Assembly (NCBI GenBank): GCA_026625625.1
Contig: CP113055.1
Coordinates: 1,304,501-1,368,500, forward strand
Reading direction: 5' to 3'
Length of the DNA stretch: 64,000 nt
From: Blastomonas sp. SL216
GTDB taxonomy: Bacteria; Pseudomonadota; Alphaproteobacteria; Sphingomonadales; Sphingomonadaceae
Position 1 is the stretch's first letter, and the number at the start of each line of letters is the position of its first letter. Shown here one piece after another: positions 29,871-39,015 of the stretch. A model generated the notes under the pieces. It was not told where the DNA came from. It did not search any database and saw only the letters and a list, made by a program, of their open reading frames with translations. The translations under genes were made by a program, and so were the position numbers.

Positions 29871-32333
29871 TCAATCGCTGGGGGTGGCAGAAGCGGCGAG
29901 CGCGCCGTGCACGGCATCGACAATCTGCGCAACCGAAAATGGCTTGGGCAGGAAATGCACCTGATCGATCGAAATGCTCTGCCGCAGGGTTTCCTCGGCA
30001 TAGCCCGACATGAACAGGATCGGCAGGCCGGGCATGCGCTTGCGCATCTCCACCGCCATGCCCGGGCCGTCCAGATTGGGCATGACAACGTCGCTGACCA
30101 CCAGATCGAACGGGCCGCTATCGCCCAGCCGTTCCAGCCCATCCTCGCCATCGCTGGCGGTGACCACGGTAAAGCCCTGCCGCGTCAGCGCCCGTTCGGC
30201 CACCGCGCGGACCATGTCCTCATCCTCGACCAGCAGCAACCGCGCATGGCCCCATTGGCCGGGATTGACCTTGGCGGGCTTGCGGCTGCGCTGCTCGACC
30301 GCGCCGCCGCGATAGACCGGGAAATAGATCGAGAAGGTCGTGCCCTGGCCGGGTTCGGAATCGACGAAGATATAGCCGCCCGATTGCTTGACGATGCCAT
30401 AGACGGTGGACAGCCCGAGCCCCGTGCCCTTGCCCACTTCCTTGGTGGTGAAGAACGGCTCGAAGATGCGCGCCTGGACATCGGGCGGAATGCCGACGCC
30501 GCCATCCTCCACCAGGATCGCGCTGTAATCGTCGACCGGCAGGATATCGCTCGCCATCGCGCGCACATCGGCTGCCGTCACCTTGCGGGTGCGGATGGTC
30601 AGCGTACCGCCCGGCGGGCGCTTGGAGAGCATCGCATCGCGGCCATTGACCGCAAGGTTGACGATCACCTGTTCCAGCTGGCCAGGGTCGGCGCGCACCG
30701 GCCCCAGATTGCGGTCGTGCTGCACCTCGAGCACGATCTTCTCGCCGATCAGCCGCTTGAGCAGTTCCGATGTGTCAGACACGATATCGGGCAGCTGCAG
30801 CACCTGCGGACGCAATGTCTGCTGGCGCGAGAACGCGAGCAGATGCCGCGTCAGCGAGGCCGCGCGGTTCGAGTTGCTGCGGATCTGCTGGATGTCATCA
30901 TAGTCGCTGTCGCCGGGGCTGTGCCGCATCAGCATCAGGTCGCAATGGCCGATGATCGCGGTCAGCACATTGTTGAAATCATGCGCGACCCCGCCGGCCA
31001 GCTGCCCGATCGCCTGCATCTTGCTGGCCTGGGCCACCTGGCGCTTGAGGCGGCTTTCCTCGCTGTTATCCTTGATCGACAGCAGCACGGCGGCATCGCC
31101 CATGCCGCGCAGGCTGCCAAGCGACAGCGTCACCGGCTCGTCCGGCTGGTGGCGCAGGCGCAGCGCGACGTCGCCCGACATCGCCTGGCCGCTGGCATGG
31201 CGGCGCACCGCATCGGCGATCGCGCCCTTGTCTTCGCGCACCACCAGGTCACCCGGATAGGGCGGAAGCTCGGCCTCGGTAATGCCCGCCGCGCGCAGGA
31301 ATGCATCGTTGGCGAACAGGAAGCGGCCGTCGCGGTCGGTCATCGCCAGCCCCACCGGCAACAGGCCGAGCAGCGTCTGGACATAGCCCAGCGCGGTGCC
31401 CTTATCGACGCCGCTTGCGTCCTCATCGATCAGCACGACCAGCGCGGGCGCCTTTTCCCGCTCGGCCGGATCGGTGACGTAGAGCGGATCGACCAATGGC
31501 AGGTGGAACAGCCGCAGCGGAACGCCCTTTCGGCCCTCGCGCTCGAAATAGATGCGGTTGCGTTCATCGGCGCGCAGGAAGCTGGCAAGATCGCGACCCA
31601 CGACATTGCCCGCCTCCGCTCCCGCAGCGCGTGCGGCAAAGGCACTGTTGGCGGCGCGGATGCGGCCTTCCGGGCTGATCGCGGCGGCCATGAAGCCCCC
31701 CTCGCCCAGCGCGCGTCCGGGCCTGCCCGTCAGCAGCGCATCGGCTTCCAGCGCCAGATCGTGGCGCTGAACCGGCTCGAACCGCCAGAGCAGATAATCC
31801 TGCCCGCGCCCGACACGCCGCACCTGCGCTTCGATGGGCAGACCCGCCGCGACGAGCCCGCTGGCCGCGCCCTCGCCATCGCGCCAGGCGGCGCGGCCCG
31901 CCTCGGCCAGCAGATCGCCACCCTGGCCGGAAAGCGGCAGCTTGGGCGGCACCATCTCGGCCCCGAACTGATCGATGAAACGCTGGTTGGCGCAGATCAT
32001 CCGCCCCGCTTCATCGGTGATGGCAATGGCGATCGTCGGATGGTCGGTCGCGGCAAAGGTCACCGACCAGTCGGGCATCACCTGCTGCACGGCAGCGCGC
32101 GCCGGAAACTGCTGGCGCACCAGCACGATCAGCGCTGCAATGCCCGCAAGCCCGGCCGCGAACAGCGCCAGCGGCACCCAGTCGCCGAGCGCGAGCCAGA
32201 TCAGCGCGCCGCTCACCACCAGCCCGCCGACGATGATCAGCGCGGTGATGCGGGCGTCGGGCGTTTCGGAATCGGGCAGTGCAGGCAGCCATTCCGGCCA
32301 GTCAAGGTCGGTGCGGGCACGGGTGGTGGTCAA
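29871..32333 (-). CDS. cckA: Hybrid sensor histidine kinase CckA
   Basis: Bifunctional kinase/phosphatase at the head of the CckA-ChpT-CtrA/CpdR phosphorelay. 820 residues: two N-terminal membrane helices (ITALIIVGGLVVSGALIWLAL; PLALFAAGLAGIAALIVLV), tandem PAS-like regions, H box GGVAHDFNNVLTAIIGHCDLM, N box IVNLAVNGRDAM, G boxes GGVGIPPDVQARIFEPFFTTK (in parts) and GKGTGLGLSTV, and a C-terminal receiver with phospho-Asp in FDLVVSDVVMP. Order and lengths match CckA of alphaproteobacteria. A lone receiver gene follows. Confidence 0.92.
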   Translation of the reverse strand: MTTTRARTDLDWPEWLPALPDSETPDARITALIIVGGLVVSGALIWLALGDWVPLALFAAGLAGIAALIVLVRQQFPARAAVQQVMPDWSVTFAATDHPTIAIAITDEAGRMICANQRFIDQFGAEMVPPKLPLSGQGGDLLAEAGRAAWRDGEGAASGLVAAGLPIEAQVRRVGRGQDYLLWRFEPVQRHDLALEADALLTGRPGRALGEGGFMAAAISPEGRIRAANSAFAARAAGAEAGNVVGRDLASFLRADERNRIYFEREGRKGVPLRLFHLPLVDPLYVTDPAEREKAPALVVLIDEDASGVDKGTALGYVQTLLGLLPVGLAMTDRDGRFLFANDAFLRAAGITEAELPPYPGDLVVREDKGAIADAVRRHASGQAMSGDVALRLRHQPDEPVTLSLGSLRGMGDAAVLLSIKDNSEESRLKRQVAQASKMQAIGQLAGGVAHDFNNVLTAIIGHCDLMLMRHSPGDSDYDDIQQIRSNSNRAASLTRHLLAFSRQQTLRPQVLQLPDIVSDTSELLKRLIGEKIVLEVQHDRNLGPVRADPGQLEQVIVNLAVNGRDAMLSKRPPGGTLTIRTRKVTAADVRAMASDILPVDDYSAILVEDGGVGIPPDVQARIFEPFFTTKEVGKGTGLGLSTVYGIVKQSGGYIFVDSEPGQGTTFSIYFPVYRGGAVEQRSRKPAKVNPGQWGHARLLLVEDEDMVRAVAERALTRQGFTVVTASDGEDGLERLGDSGPFDLVVSDVVMPNLDGPGMAVEMRKRMPGLPILFMSGYAEETLRQSISIDQVHFLPKPFSVAQIVDAVHGALAASATPSD

Positions 32334-32449
32334 GGTCGTCGGATCCCCCTGGCGTGGCGAACGCGCTCAGCCTGTTCAGGTGATCGACGCTAGCGCAAGT
32401 TTTGCACCGTTACAAATTGCAGTTGCCCCTTAAAGCCAGCGGCGCGCGC

Positions 32450-33004
32450 TCAAGAGTGGCGCACCCGCGCCAGCCTGCGCCGTCTTTTGCCCGCAATCCA
32501 GATGCGCCAGCCGATGGCACTGACGACATAGCCGACCGCCGCCATAACGATCGCCAGCACGACCAGCCCGAAAGCGGTTATCGAGGCCGCCCCCGTCAGC
32601 CATTCCATCCAGGTTTCGACATGCGGCTGGTTGAGCGCGGTCGCGACCGGCTGCCCGAAGGTCGAGGCATCGACGCGCAGGATGAAGCTGCCGACATGAT
32701 AGGCGGCAACCCACAGCAGCGGCGTGGTGAACGGGTTGGTGATGAAGGTGGTCAGCGCCGCGACGGGCACATTGGCGCGAAAGGGCAAGGCCAGCAGCGC
32801 AGCGCCAAAGATCTGGGCGATGGGCAGGATCACGCCGACCAGCACGCCCAGCGCAACGCCGCGGGGGACCGAACGCCGGGTGAACCGCCACAAGTCGGAG
32901 CGCAGGACGCGCGCGGCAAAAGGCTTGATGAAGCGGTTCTGCTCCATGCTCTCGCGCGTCGGCATGTTGCGCCCTACCCAGCGGGTGAAACGGCCTTCCG
33001 TCAA
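32450..33004 (-). CDS. DUF2062 domain-containing membrane protein
   Basis: About 184 residues. Seen: a basic N-terminus (MPTRESMEQNRFIKPFAARVLRSDLWRFTRRSVPRG) and three hydrophobic helices, with the family blocks VPRGVALGVLVGVILPIAQ and ITNPFTTPLLWVAAYHVG. DUF2062 proteins are integral membrane proteins of unknown role. A TTG at 33004 is preferred as start because AAGGG sits 7 bases before it; the longer frame upstream is low-complexity. An internal ATG at 32965 is the alternative. Divergent/convergent neighbours do not suggest a function. Confidence 0.8.
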   Translation of the reverse strand: MTEGRFTRWVGRNMPTRESMEQNRFIKPFAARVLRSDLWRFTRRSVPRGVALGVLVGVILPIAQIFGAALLALPFRANVPVAALTTFITNPFTTPLLWVAAYHVGSFILRVDASTFGQPVATALNQPHVETWMEWLTGAASITAFGLVVLAIVMAAVGYVVSAIGWRIWIAGKRRRRLARVRHS

Positions 33005-33235
33005 CTCCAAACCCTTATGCCCTTTTGCTGCCCGCTTGAAGCGGCAGGGCCCATGTGGGAGCGCCGCCGCAAAAGGCCATAGCCTCAACGGATTAAAACG
33101 ACGTTTACCCAGATTCGAAATCGACCGAATCGGGCTGCGACCCCGTTCGAGCACGGCCCATAGCGCGAAGCGGTGACCGCGCGCACGCTAAGTCACGAAG
33201 CGACGTTAATTTTCGACGGTTGGAGGCAGGTGCGA
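33005..33235. other. 231-base gap between DUF2062 gene and smpB
   Basis: I see no gene, tRNA or clear terminator here. It must hold the promoter of the DUF2062 gene and the 3' end of the dapA-smpB transcript. Short imperfect dyads are present (GTGAC...GTCAC around 33174-33197). Confidence 0.4.
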
Positions 33236-33718
33236 TCAGCCACGGTCCCGCATCAACCGTCCTTGCTCGCGCTTCCATTCGCGTTCCTTGGTCGCCGCGC
33301 GCTTGTCGGGGGCCTTCTTGCCCTTGGCAAGTGCGAGTTCGACCTTGGCGCGGCCGCGGCCGTTGAAGAACACCGACAGCGGCACCAGCGTCATCCCCTG
33401 GCGGTTGACGGCACCATGCAGCTTGGCGATCTCGCGCGCGTGGAGCAGCAGCTTGCGCGGGCGCTTGGGCTCGTGGTTTTCGCGATTGCCATGGCTGTAT
33501 TCGGGAATGTTCGAGTTGATCAGCCAGACCTGCTCGTCCTTGATCTCGGCATAGCTTTCCGCGATCGTGCCCTCGCCAAAGCGCAGCGACTTGACCTCGG
33601 TACCGGTCAGCGCGATCCCGGCTTCGTAGACGGTATCGATGGCATAGTCGTAGCGGGCGCGCCGGTTCTCGGCGACGATCTTCTTCTTGTCGAATGTCTC
33701 CGGCTTGGGCCGCGCCAT
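33236..33718 (-). CDS. smpB: SsrA-binding protein SmpB
   Basis: Binds tmRNA and brings it to stalled ribosomes for trans-translation. 160 residues with the family blocks [33 protein letters not shown] (in parts), [28 protein letters not shown], and the basic C-terminal tail [25 protein letters not shown]. Its ATG overlaps the dapA stop by one base (TGATG). The tmRNA gene itself is not in this window. Confidence 0.97.
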   Translation of the reverse strand: MARPKPETFDKKKIVAENRRARYDYAIDTVYEAGIALTGTEVKSLRFGEGTIAESYAEIKDEQVWLINSNIPEYSHGNRENHEPKRPRKLLLHAREIAKLHGAVNRQGMTLVPLSVFFNGRGRAKVELALAKGKKAPDKRAATKEREWKREQGRLMRDRG

Positions 33719-34593
33719 CAGATCAACCCAGCATGGACGAGCGCGGCGTCAACCGCCTTGCGGCTCTTCTTGTCGGGCGGGGTCATCGGCAGGCGCAGAT
33801 CGGGCAGGAAATCCGGACGGATACGGTGCAGCGCATATTTCACCGGGCCCGGCGAGGCATCGGAGAACATCGCCGAATGCAGCGGATACAGCCGGTCGTT
33901 GAGCGCCAGCGCGGTCTTGTAATCGCCCTTGGCCAGTGCCGACTGGAACTGCGCGCACAGCGACGGCGCGACATTGGCGGTGACCGAAATGCAGCCGACC
34001 CCGCCCATCGCGCGATGGCCCAGCGCCAGCTCGTCATTGCCCGACATCTGGCAGAATTTCTTGCCGCACTGCGCCCGCTGCGCGCTCACGCGTTCGAGGT
34101 CACCGGTCGCATCCTTGACGCCGATGATGGTCGGGAAACGCGACAGCTTGGCCATGGTCTCGACCTTGATGTCGGTCACCGTGCGCGCGGGCACATTGTA
34201 CAGCATGATCGGCAGGTCGCATGCCTCGGTCAGCGCCTTGAAATGCGCGCGCACGCCGTCCTGGCCGGGGCGGTTGTAATAAGGCGGCACGACCAGCGCA
34301 GCGCTGGCCCCTGCCTTTTTGGCGTTGAGCATATGGCCGATGGCGACATTAGTGTCGTTCGATCCGCATCCGGCGATCACCGGCACACGCCCGGCCGCCT
34401 GTTCGACGCACACCCGCACGACATAGTCATGCTCCTCGATCGACATGGTCGCGGCCTCGCCGGTGGTGCCGCAGGGGACCAGCCCGGAACTGCCGTTCTC
34501 GATCTGCCAGTCGATCAGCGCGCGAAACGCGGGCTCGTCAAACGCTCCGTCGCGGAAGGGGGTCGCAAGGGCCGGAATTGAGCCGGAAAACAT
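33718..34593 (-). CDS. dapA: 4-hydroxy-tetrahydrodipicolinate synthase
   Basis: Condenses pyruvate and aspartate semialdehyde, the first committed step to diaminopimelate and lysine. 291-residue TIM-barrel lyase with [26 protein letters not shown], the Tyr in [12 protein letters not shown] and the Schiff-base Lys in [12 protein letters not shown]. Co-transcribed with smpB (TGATG overlap). Divergent from the lytic transglycosylase gene. Diaminopimelate is a peptidoglycan precursor, so the neighbourhood is consistent. Confidence 0.97.
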   Translation of the reverse strand: MFSGSIPALATPFRDGAFDEPAFRALIDWQIENGSSGLVPCGTTGEAATMSIEEHDYVVRVCVEQAAGRVPVIAGCGSNDTNVAIGHMLNAKKAGASAALVVPPYYNRPGQDGVRAHFKALTEACDLPIMLYNVPARTVTDIKVETMAKLSRFPTIIGVKDATGDLERVSAQRAQCGKKFCQMSGNDELALGHRAMGGVGCISVTANVAPSLCAQFQSALAKGDYKTALALNDRLYPLHSAMFSDASPGPVKYALHRIRPDFLPDLRLPMTPPDKKSRKAVDAALVHAGLI

Positions 34594-34690
34594 CGGGTAG
34601 CTCCTTTACCTTGCCCGCAAATCAGGCAAGAACGAATGCAATCACACGAAGGTTGCGTGTTCAGCGCCTGATAAGGATCGAAAGCGCATC

Positions 34691-36745
34691 ATGTCCAGCA
34701 TGGTTTCACGAATTGCAATCGCGCGCAGTACCGCCGCGCTACTCGCCCTGCCCCTGCTCGGCGTGCCCGCCGCCTGTCTCGCCAGCGATCAGAGCGCCGA
34801 TTACGCGGCGACGGCCCCCAGCCGCACCGGCGATGGCAGCGACTGGGACCGCGCGCGCGCCAACCTGCTGCAGTCCATGCCCGCCGACATGTCCGGCACG
34901 ATCGCCAATTGGCGGTCGCTGACCACGACGCCCAACAACTATACCTTCTCGACCTTTGCGAGCTTCCTGATCTCCAACCCCGGCTGGCCCGATGAGGACA
35001 AGATGCGCCGCAATGCCGAACAGGCGCTGGGAGCAGGTCCTGCTGCGCCGCAAGAGGTGGTCGCATTCTTCAACCGTTTCCCGCCGCTGACCAATGTCGG
35101 CCGCGCGCGCTACGCGATGGCGCTCGATGCCATGGGTCAGCGCGATGCGGCGCGCGGGGTAGCGGTCGCCGCCTGGCGCGGCGGCACGATGATGCCCGAG
35201 GACAAGATGCAGCTGTTCAGCCGCTTTGGGACGGACTTCACCGCTGCCGATCATGACGCACGGATGGATGCTTTGCTCTGGGCCAGGGCGACGCCCGATG
35301 CCGAGGAGCAGTTCGGCTATGTTTCGGCAGAGCGCCGCGCGGTGTTCGCCGCGCGCCTCGCGATGCTGAAGAACCTGCCCGATGCCGATGCGCTGGCCGG
35401 ATCGCTGGGCGCAGAGGCGATGCGCGATTCCGGCTATGTCGCCCAGCGCGCGCGGCGTCTGGTCGATACCGGCAACTGGACCCTGGCGCGGCAAATGCTG
35501 GCAAGCCGCCCGGCCCTGCAATATCGCCCGGTCAATGCGGAAGGCTGGTACGAGCTGCTGCTGAGCCAGGCGCGCGCCGCGAGCAATGACGGGCAATATG
35601 CGCTTGCCTTCGATATCGCGTCCAAGGTCGATGATGCCTTTGCCCAGGGCCATGACATATCCGACGAGAGCCTGGGCGTGCGCGACGATTATACCAGCCT
35701 GACCTGGCTGGCGGGTACGGTGGCGCTGCAGAATCTGGGACGCCCGCGCGATGCCATCGGCATGTTCGCACGCTATGGCGGCGGTGCGCGCACCCCGCAG
35801 ACCCGCTCCAAGGGCTTCTACTGGGCGGGCCGCGCAGCAGCCGTCTCGGGCGATCAGGCCGAGGCGATGCGCTATTTCGAAATGGCTGCCGCCTATCCCG
35901 ACCATTATTACGGCCAGCTGGCCACCGAGCGACTGGGCCGCGAAATCGCGCCCTTTGCCGAAGCGCCGCGCGTGCAGGTGAGCGCGGTCGAGCGCGGGCG
36001 CTTCAACGCCAGCTCGCTGGTTCAGGCGACTCAGGCGATCTCGCGCAGCGGCGACTGGCCGACCCAGCGGCGTTTCTTTGGCGCGGTCGCGGCTTCGGCC
36101 AAGACCCCCGAAGAGCATGTGCTGGCCGCAGAGCTGGCACGGCAGATCGGGCGGCGCGACCTTGCGGTGATCGTCGGCCAGGCGGCCCGCTCCAAGGGGG
36201 TAGACGATCTGCAATCGCTCGCCTTCCCGCAAATGCCGGTCCCGCCCGGATCGCTGAGCAGCTGGACGATGATCCACGCCATCACCCGTCAGGAAAGCCA
36301 GTACGCCCCCAATGCCGTCAGCCATGCAGGGGCACGCGGCCTGATGCAGCTGATGCCGGGCACCGCCCGCGAGCAGGCAGGAAAGATGGGGTTGAGCTAT
36401 TCGCTCGGCGCGCTGACCGATGACACCCAGTATAATATCCAGCTCGGCGCGGGCTATTTCAGCCGCATGATGGACTATTTCGGCGGCAGCTATCCGCTGG
36501 CGGTGGCGGCGTACAATGCTGGCCCCGGCAATGTGAACAAATGGCTGCGCGCCAATGGCGACCCGCGCATGGGCGGCATCGATATCGTCGAGTGGGTCGA
36601 GCGCATCCCGATCTTCGAGACCAAGAACTATGTCCAGCGCGTGCTGGAAAATGCGGTGGTCTATGACGTGATGCACCCCGAACGCGCCAATATGCGCGGG
36701 CGTGACAAGCTCAGCCGCTATCTCGGCAAGAATTCGCCGGGGTGA
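34691..36745 (+). CDS. Soluble lytic murein transglycosylase (Slt70-like)
   Basis: Periplasmic enzyme that cleaves peptidoglycan strands to 1,6-anhydromuropeptides. 684 residues: signal peptide (IAIARSTAALLALPLLGVPAACLA), a long alpha-superhelical U domain, and a C-terminal GH23 catalytic domain with MIHAITRQESQYAPNAVSHAGARGLMQLMPGTA (in parts; catalytic Glu in RQES) and YNAGPGNVNKWL. Ends with motif FETKNYVQRVLENAVVYD. Same arrangement as E. coli Slt70. greB follows 35 bases downstream. Confidence 0.93.
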   Translation: MSSMVSRIAIARSTAALLALPLLGVPAACLASDQSADYAATAPSRTGDGSDWDRARANLLQSMPADMSGTIANWRSLTTTPNNYTFSTFASFLISNPGWPDEDKMRRNAEQALGAGPAAPQEVVAFFNRFPPLTNVGRARYAMALDAMGQRDAARGVAVAAWRGGTMMPEDKMQLFSRFGTDFTAADHDARMDALLWARATPDAEEQFGYVSAERRAVFAARLAMLKNLPDADALAGSLGAEAMRDSGYVAQRARRLVDTGNWTLARQMLASRPALQYRPVNAEGWYELLLSQARAASNDGQYALAFDIASKVDDAFAQGHDISDESLGVRDDYTSLTWLAGTVALQNLGRPRDAIGMFARYGGGARTPQTRSKGFYWAGRAAAVSGDQAEAMRYFEMAAAYPDHYYGQLATERLGREIAPFAEAPRVQVSAVERGRFNASSLVQATQAISRSGDWPTQRRFFGAVAASAKTPEEHVLAAELARQIGRRDLAVIVGQAARSKGVDDLQSLAFPQMPVPPGSLSSWTMIHAITRQESQYAPNAVSHAGARGLMQLMPGTAREQAGKMGLSYSLGALTDDTQYNIQLGAGYFSRMMDYFGGSYPLAVAAYNAGPGNVNKWLRANGDPRMGGIDIVEWVERIPIFETKNYVQRVLENAVVYDVMHPERANMRGRDKLSRYLGKNSPG

Positions 36746-36780
36746 TGTAAACCGCGAAAATTGGCGCTATGGGGCAGGCA

Positions 36781-37260
36781 ATGGACCGTCCCAACCACAT
36801 CACCCCGCAAGGCTATGCCGCCCTGAAGGCGCGCTACGACCAGCTGCTCGGCGTCGAGCGGCCCGCGATTGTCGAGATCGTCAGCTGGGCAGCGGGCAAT
36901 GGCGATCGCAGCGAAAACGGCGACTATCTCTACGGCCGCAAGCGGATGCGCGAGATCGACCGCGAACTCAATCGCCTGGCCCGCAAGATGAAGGCCGCGC
37001 GGGTCATCGACCCTGCCGAACAGGCCGACAAGAGCCGGGTGTGGTTCGGAGCCGAAGTCGACATTGCCGATGAGGACGATAACTGGCGGACGCTGACGCT
37101 GGTCGGCGATGACGAGCAGGATGCCGCACAGGGCCGGATCGGCTGGAACGCCCCGCTGGCGCGCGCGCTGCGCGGTGCCGCTATCGGCGATCTGCGCACG
37201 GTGCGGCTGCCGGCGGGAACCAGGGAATATGAGGTCATGGCGATCCGCTATCCCGGCTGA
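36781..37260 (+). CDS. greB: Transcription elongation factor GreB
   Basis: Binds backtracked RNA polymerase and stimulates transcript cleavage through the secondary channel. 159 residues: N-terminal coiled coil (ITPQGYAALKARYDQLLGVERPAIVEIVSWA..., then REIDRELNRLARKMKAA) whose tip carries the acidic DRSENGDYLYGRK motif (GreB: DRSENADY), and a C-terminal FKBP-like domain (WFGAEVDIADEDDNWRTLTLVG, VGDDEQDAAQGRIGWNAPLARAL). ATG 36781 follows GGGGCAGG; an in-frame ATG at 36769 is less likely. Confidence 0.92.
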   Translation: MDRPNHITPQGYAALKARYDQLLGVERPAIVEIVSWAAGNGDRSENGDYLYGRKRMREIDRELNRLARKMKAARVIDPAEQADKSRVWFGAEVDIADEDDNWRTLTLVGDDEQDAAQGRIGWNAPLARALRGAAIGDLRTVRLPAGTREYEVMAIRYPG

Positions 37261-37502
37261 TACCGCCTTCATGCTCAACACACGTTTAACGCTGAAACTG
37301 TCGTATCCGTCCTATCTAGTTCATGTAACACGAAGTAAACCGCTCCTCGCGTGAACCAAGGCCGTGGTCGATGCCATCACGCCCATAAACATCAAAGATC
37401 CTCAACGCCCGAAATCACCATTTTGGTGATCGGGATTGCTTGTCCATGCCTCACCCTGCCCTCGATCGGCAGGCCGATGACGCTTGCCTGAAGGAAATTA
37501 TC
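37261..37502 (+). promoter_or_regulatory. Upstream region of the haloperoxidase gene with a dyad
   Basis: This 242-base gap has no gene. ATCACCA-TTT-TGGTGAT at 37414-37430 is a perfect inverted repeat, extended by CCCG (37408-37411) and CGGG (37431-37434). It lies about 70 bases before the start codon at 37503, where a regulator could bind. No T-tract follows the dyad, so it is not a good greB terminator. Confidence 0.5.
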
Positions 37503-38900
37503 ATGAATCCGGTATTATATTGGAATGCCATTCTTCTTGAGTGCTCGCGCCGTGACTTTACACGCGGTTTCAACAACGCCCAGCAGCCCGGCCCTATCCG
37601 TACTTCGCGGGCCATGGCGATCGTTCATCTTGCCATCCATGATGCCGTCGCGTTCAGCAGCGGCAATACCGGCGCGGCCTGGCTGAGCAAGAAGGGCATA
37701 GCCAACAGCATCGGCCCGGCACCGGCTGGCAGCGTTGGCGACATCATCGCCGGCGCGGCGGTGGTGACGCTGAAGGCGATGTACCCGCGCTATGGCATCT
37801 ATATCGATGATTCGACCGGAGCGGTGAACGCAGGCCGCTTTGCCTATGGCCAGCAGGTCGGACAGGCGATCCTTGATGCGCGCGCGGCGGATGGATCGAA
37901 TATCGACATCGCCACCAACCAGCCGGCCAATCCGGTCTATGGCCAGCATCGCGCCGATCCGTTCCAGCCTGGGCAGAACCGGTTGGGACCCGTCTGGGGC
38001 AATGTCACGCGCTTTACCGGCGCCGCCAACCAGCCGCTCGACCCGTTTCCCGGACTTGGGCTTTCCGACTATCTCAGCAATCCCGACTACAGGGACGACT
38101 TTGACGAGGTGCGCGAATTCGGCGCCAGGACGCGCGGCCAGCGGACCGCCGAACAGGAACGCATCGGCGTCTATTGGGGCTATGATGGCGCGATGAACCT
38201 CGGCGTACCGCCACGGCTGTACAACCAGGTCGCCCGCCGGGTGGTCGAACCGCTGGCGCTCAACATTCCGCGCGCGGCCGAACTGTTCGCGCAGCTCAAC
38301 GTCGCCATGGCCGATGCGGGAATCGACGCGTGGCACTGGAAATATCAATATGACCTTTGGCGGCCCGTGGTCGGCCTGCGCGAAGAGGATGCAACGCGCG
38401 GTGGCGATCCGTTCTGGGCTCCGCTGGGCGCGCCGCAGACCAATACCGCAGGGCCGAGCACGCGCACGCCCAACTTCCCGGCTTATCCATCGGGCCATGC
38501 CACGTTCGGCGCAGCGCTGTTCCAGACCTTGCGGCTGGCGCTCAACACCGCACCGGGGCCGATCACGCTGAAGGATGTGCTCGATATCGAAACACATGAC
38601 AGCGCGCCGATCGCCAAGGAGACCTTCAGCTTCGTCTCCGATGAGCTCGACGGCATCGCCAGCGATCCCGACGGATCGACCCGCACCCGGGTGGAAAAGA
38701 GTTTCGACAATTTTGCCGAGGCGGTGTGGGAAAACTCGGTGAGCCGCATCTATCTGGGCGTCCATTGGCGGTTCGATGGCATACCGCGCCGCGATGGCGA
38801 GAATATCGGCGGCGTACCGCTGGGCCTCGCGATCGGCGAAGAGGCGCACGACTTCTTCAATGCATCCCCCTCGCTCGGCGGGGTAGTGGTCACGCCCTGA
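37503..38900 (+). CDS. Vanadium-dependent haloperoxidase / PAP2-fold protein
   Basis: 465 residues from the ATG preceded by AAGGAA. The vanadate-site ligands are all present with the family spacing: Lys280 and Arg287 in WHWKYQYDLWRPV, Ser330-Gly331-His332 in PAYPSGHATFG, and Arg415 and His421 in SRIYLGVHWRF. These match Lys353/Arg360, Ser402/His404 and Arg490/His496 of fungal chloroperoxidase. The family uses peroxide to oxidise chloride or bromide; halide choice and a phosphatase alternative cannot be resolved. No signal peptide is seen. It could act in hypohalite-based defence or quorum-signal halogenation (inference). Confidence 0.88.
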   Translation: MNPVLYWNAILLECSRRDFTRGFNNAQQPGPIRTSRAMAIVHLAIHDAVAFSSGNTGAAWLSKKGIANSIGPAPAGSVGDIIAGAAVVTLKAMYPRYGIYIDDSTGAVNAGRFAYGQQVGQAILDARAADGSNIDIATNQPANPVYGQHRADPFQPGQNRLGPVWGNVTRFTGAANQPLDPFPGLGLSDYLSNPDYRDDFDEVREFGARTRGQRTAEQERIGVYWGYDGAMNLGVPPRLYNQVARRVVEPLALNIPRAAELFAQLNVAMADAGIDAWHWKYQYDLWRPVVGLREEDATRGGDPFWAPLGAPQTNTAGPSTRTPNFPAYPSGHATFGAALFQTLRLALNTAPGPITLKDVLDIETHDSAPIAKETFSFVSDELDGIASDPDGSTRTRVEKSFDNFAEAVWENSVSRIYLGVHWRFDGIPRRDGENIGGVPLGLAIGEEAHDFFNASPSLGGVVVTP

Positions 38901-38905
38901 ACGCA

Positions 38906-38936
38906 GGCCGCATCGCTCGGCGCGGGCGATGCGGCC
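38906..38936 (+). terminator. Strong hairpin after the haloperoxidase gene
   Basis: GGCCGCATCGC (38906-38916) and GCGATGCGGCC (38926-38936) are perfect 11-bp complements across a 9-base loop, 5 bases past the stop. A T-tract is missing, so it is a terminator-like or mRNA-stabilising stem. Confidence 0.6.
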
Positions 38937-39015
38937 CCTGCCCTGAAGGCGTTGCCGGCAGCTCTTGCGACCGGCCGGCGCTTTGGTATCTTGTCGGCAA
39001 CAGGGGGAGTTGCCG

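Noticed and set aside
29463-32393. 976-codon open frame antisense to cckA
   Set aside because: Long antisense frames are expected opposite GC-rich genes with G/C-ending codons; the translation has no domain or signal and cckA is certain.
33005-33235. Possible tRNA or tmRNA near smpB
   Set aside because: No acceptor stem or T-arm consensus pairs could be built; no tmRNA tag peptide reading frame seen.
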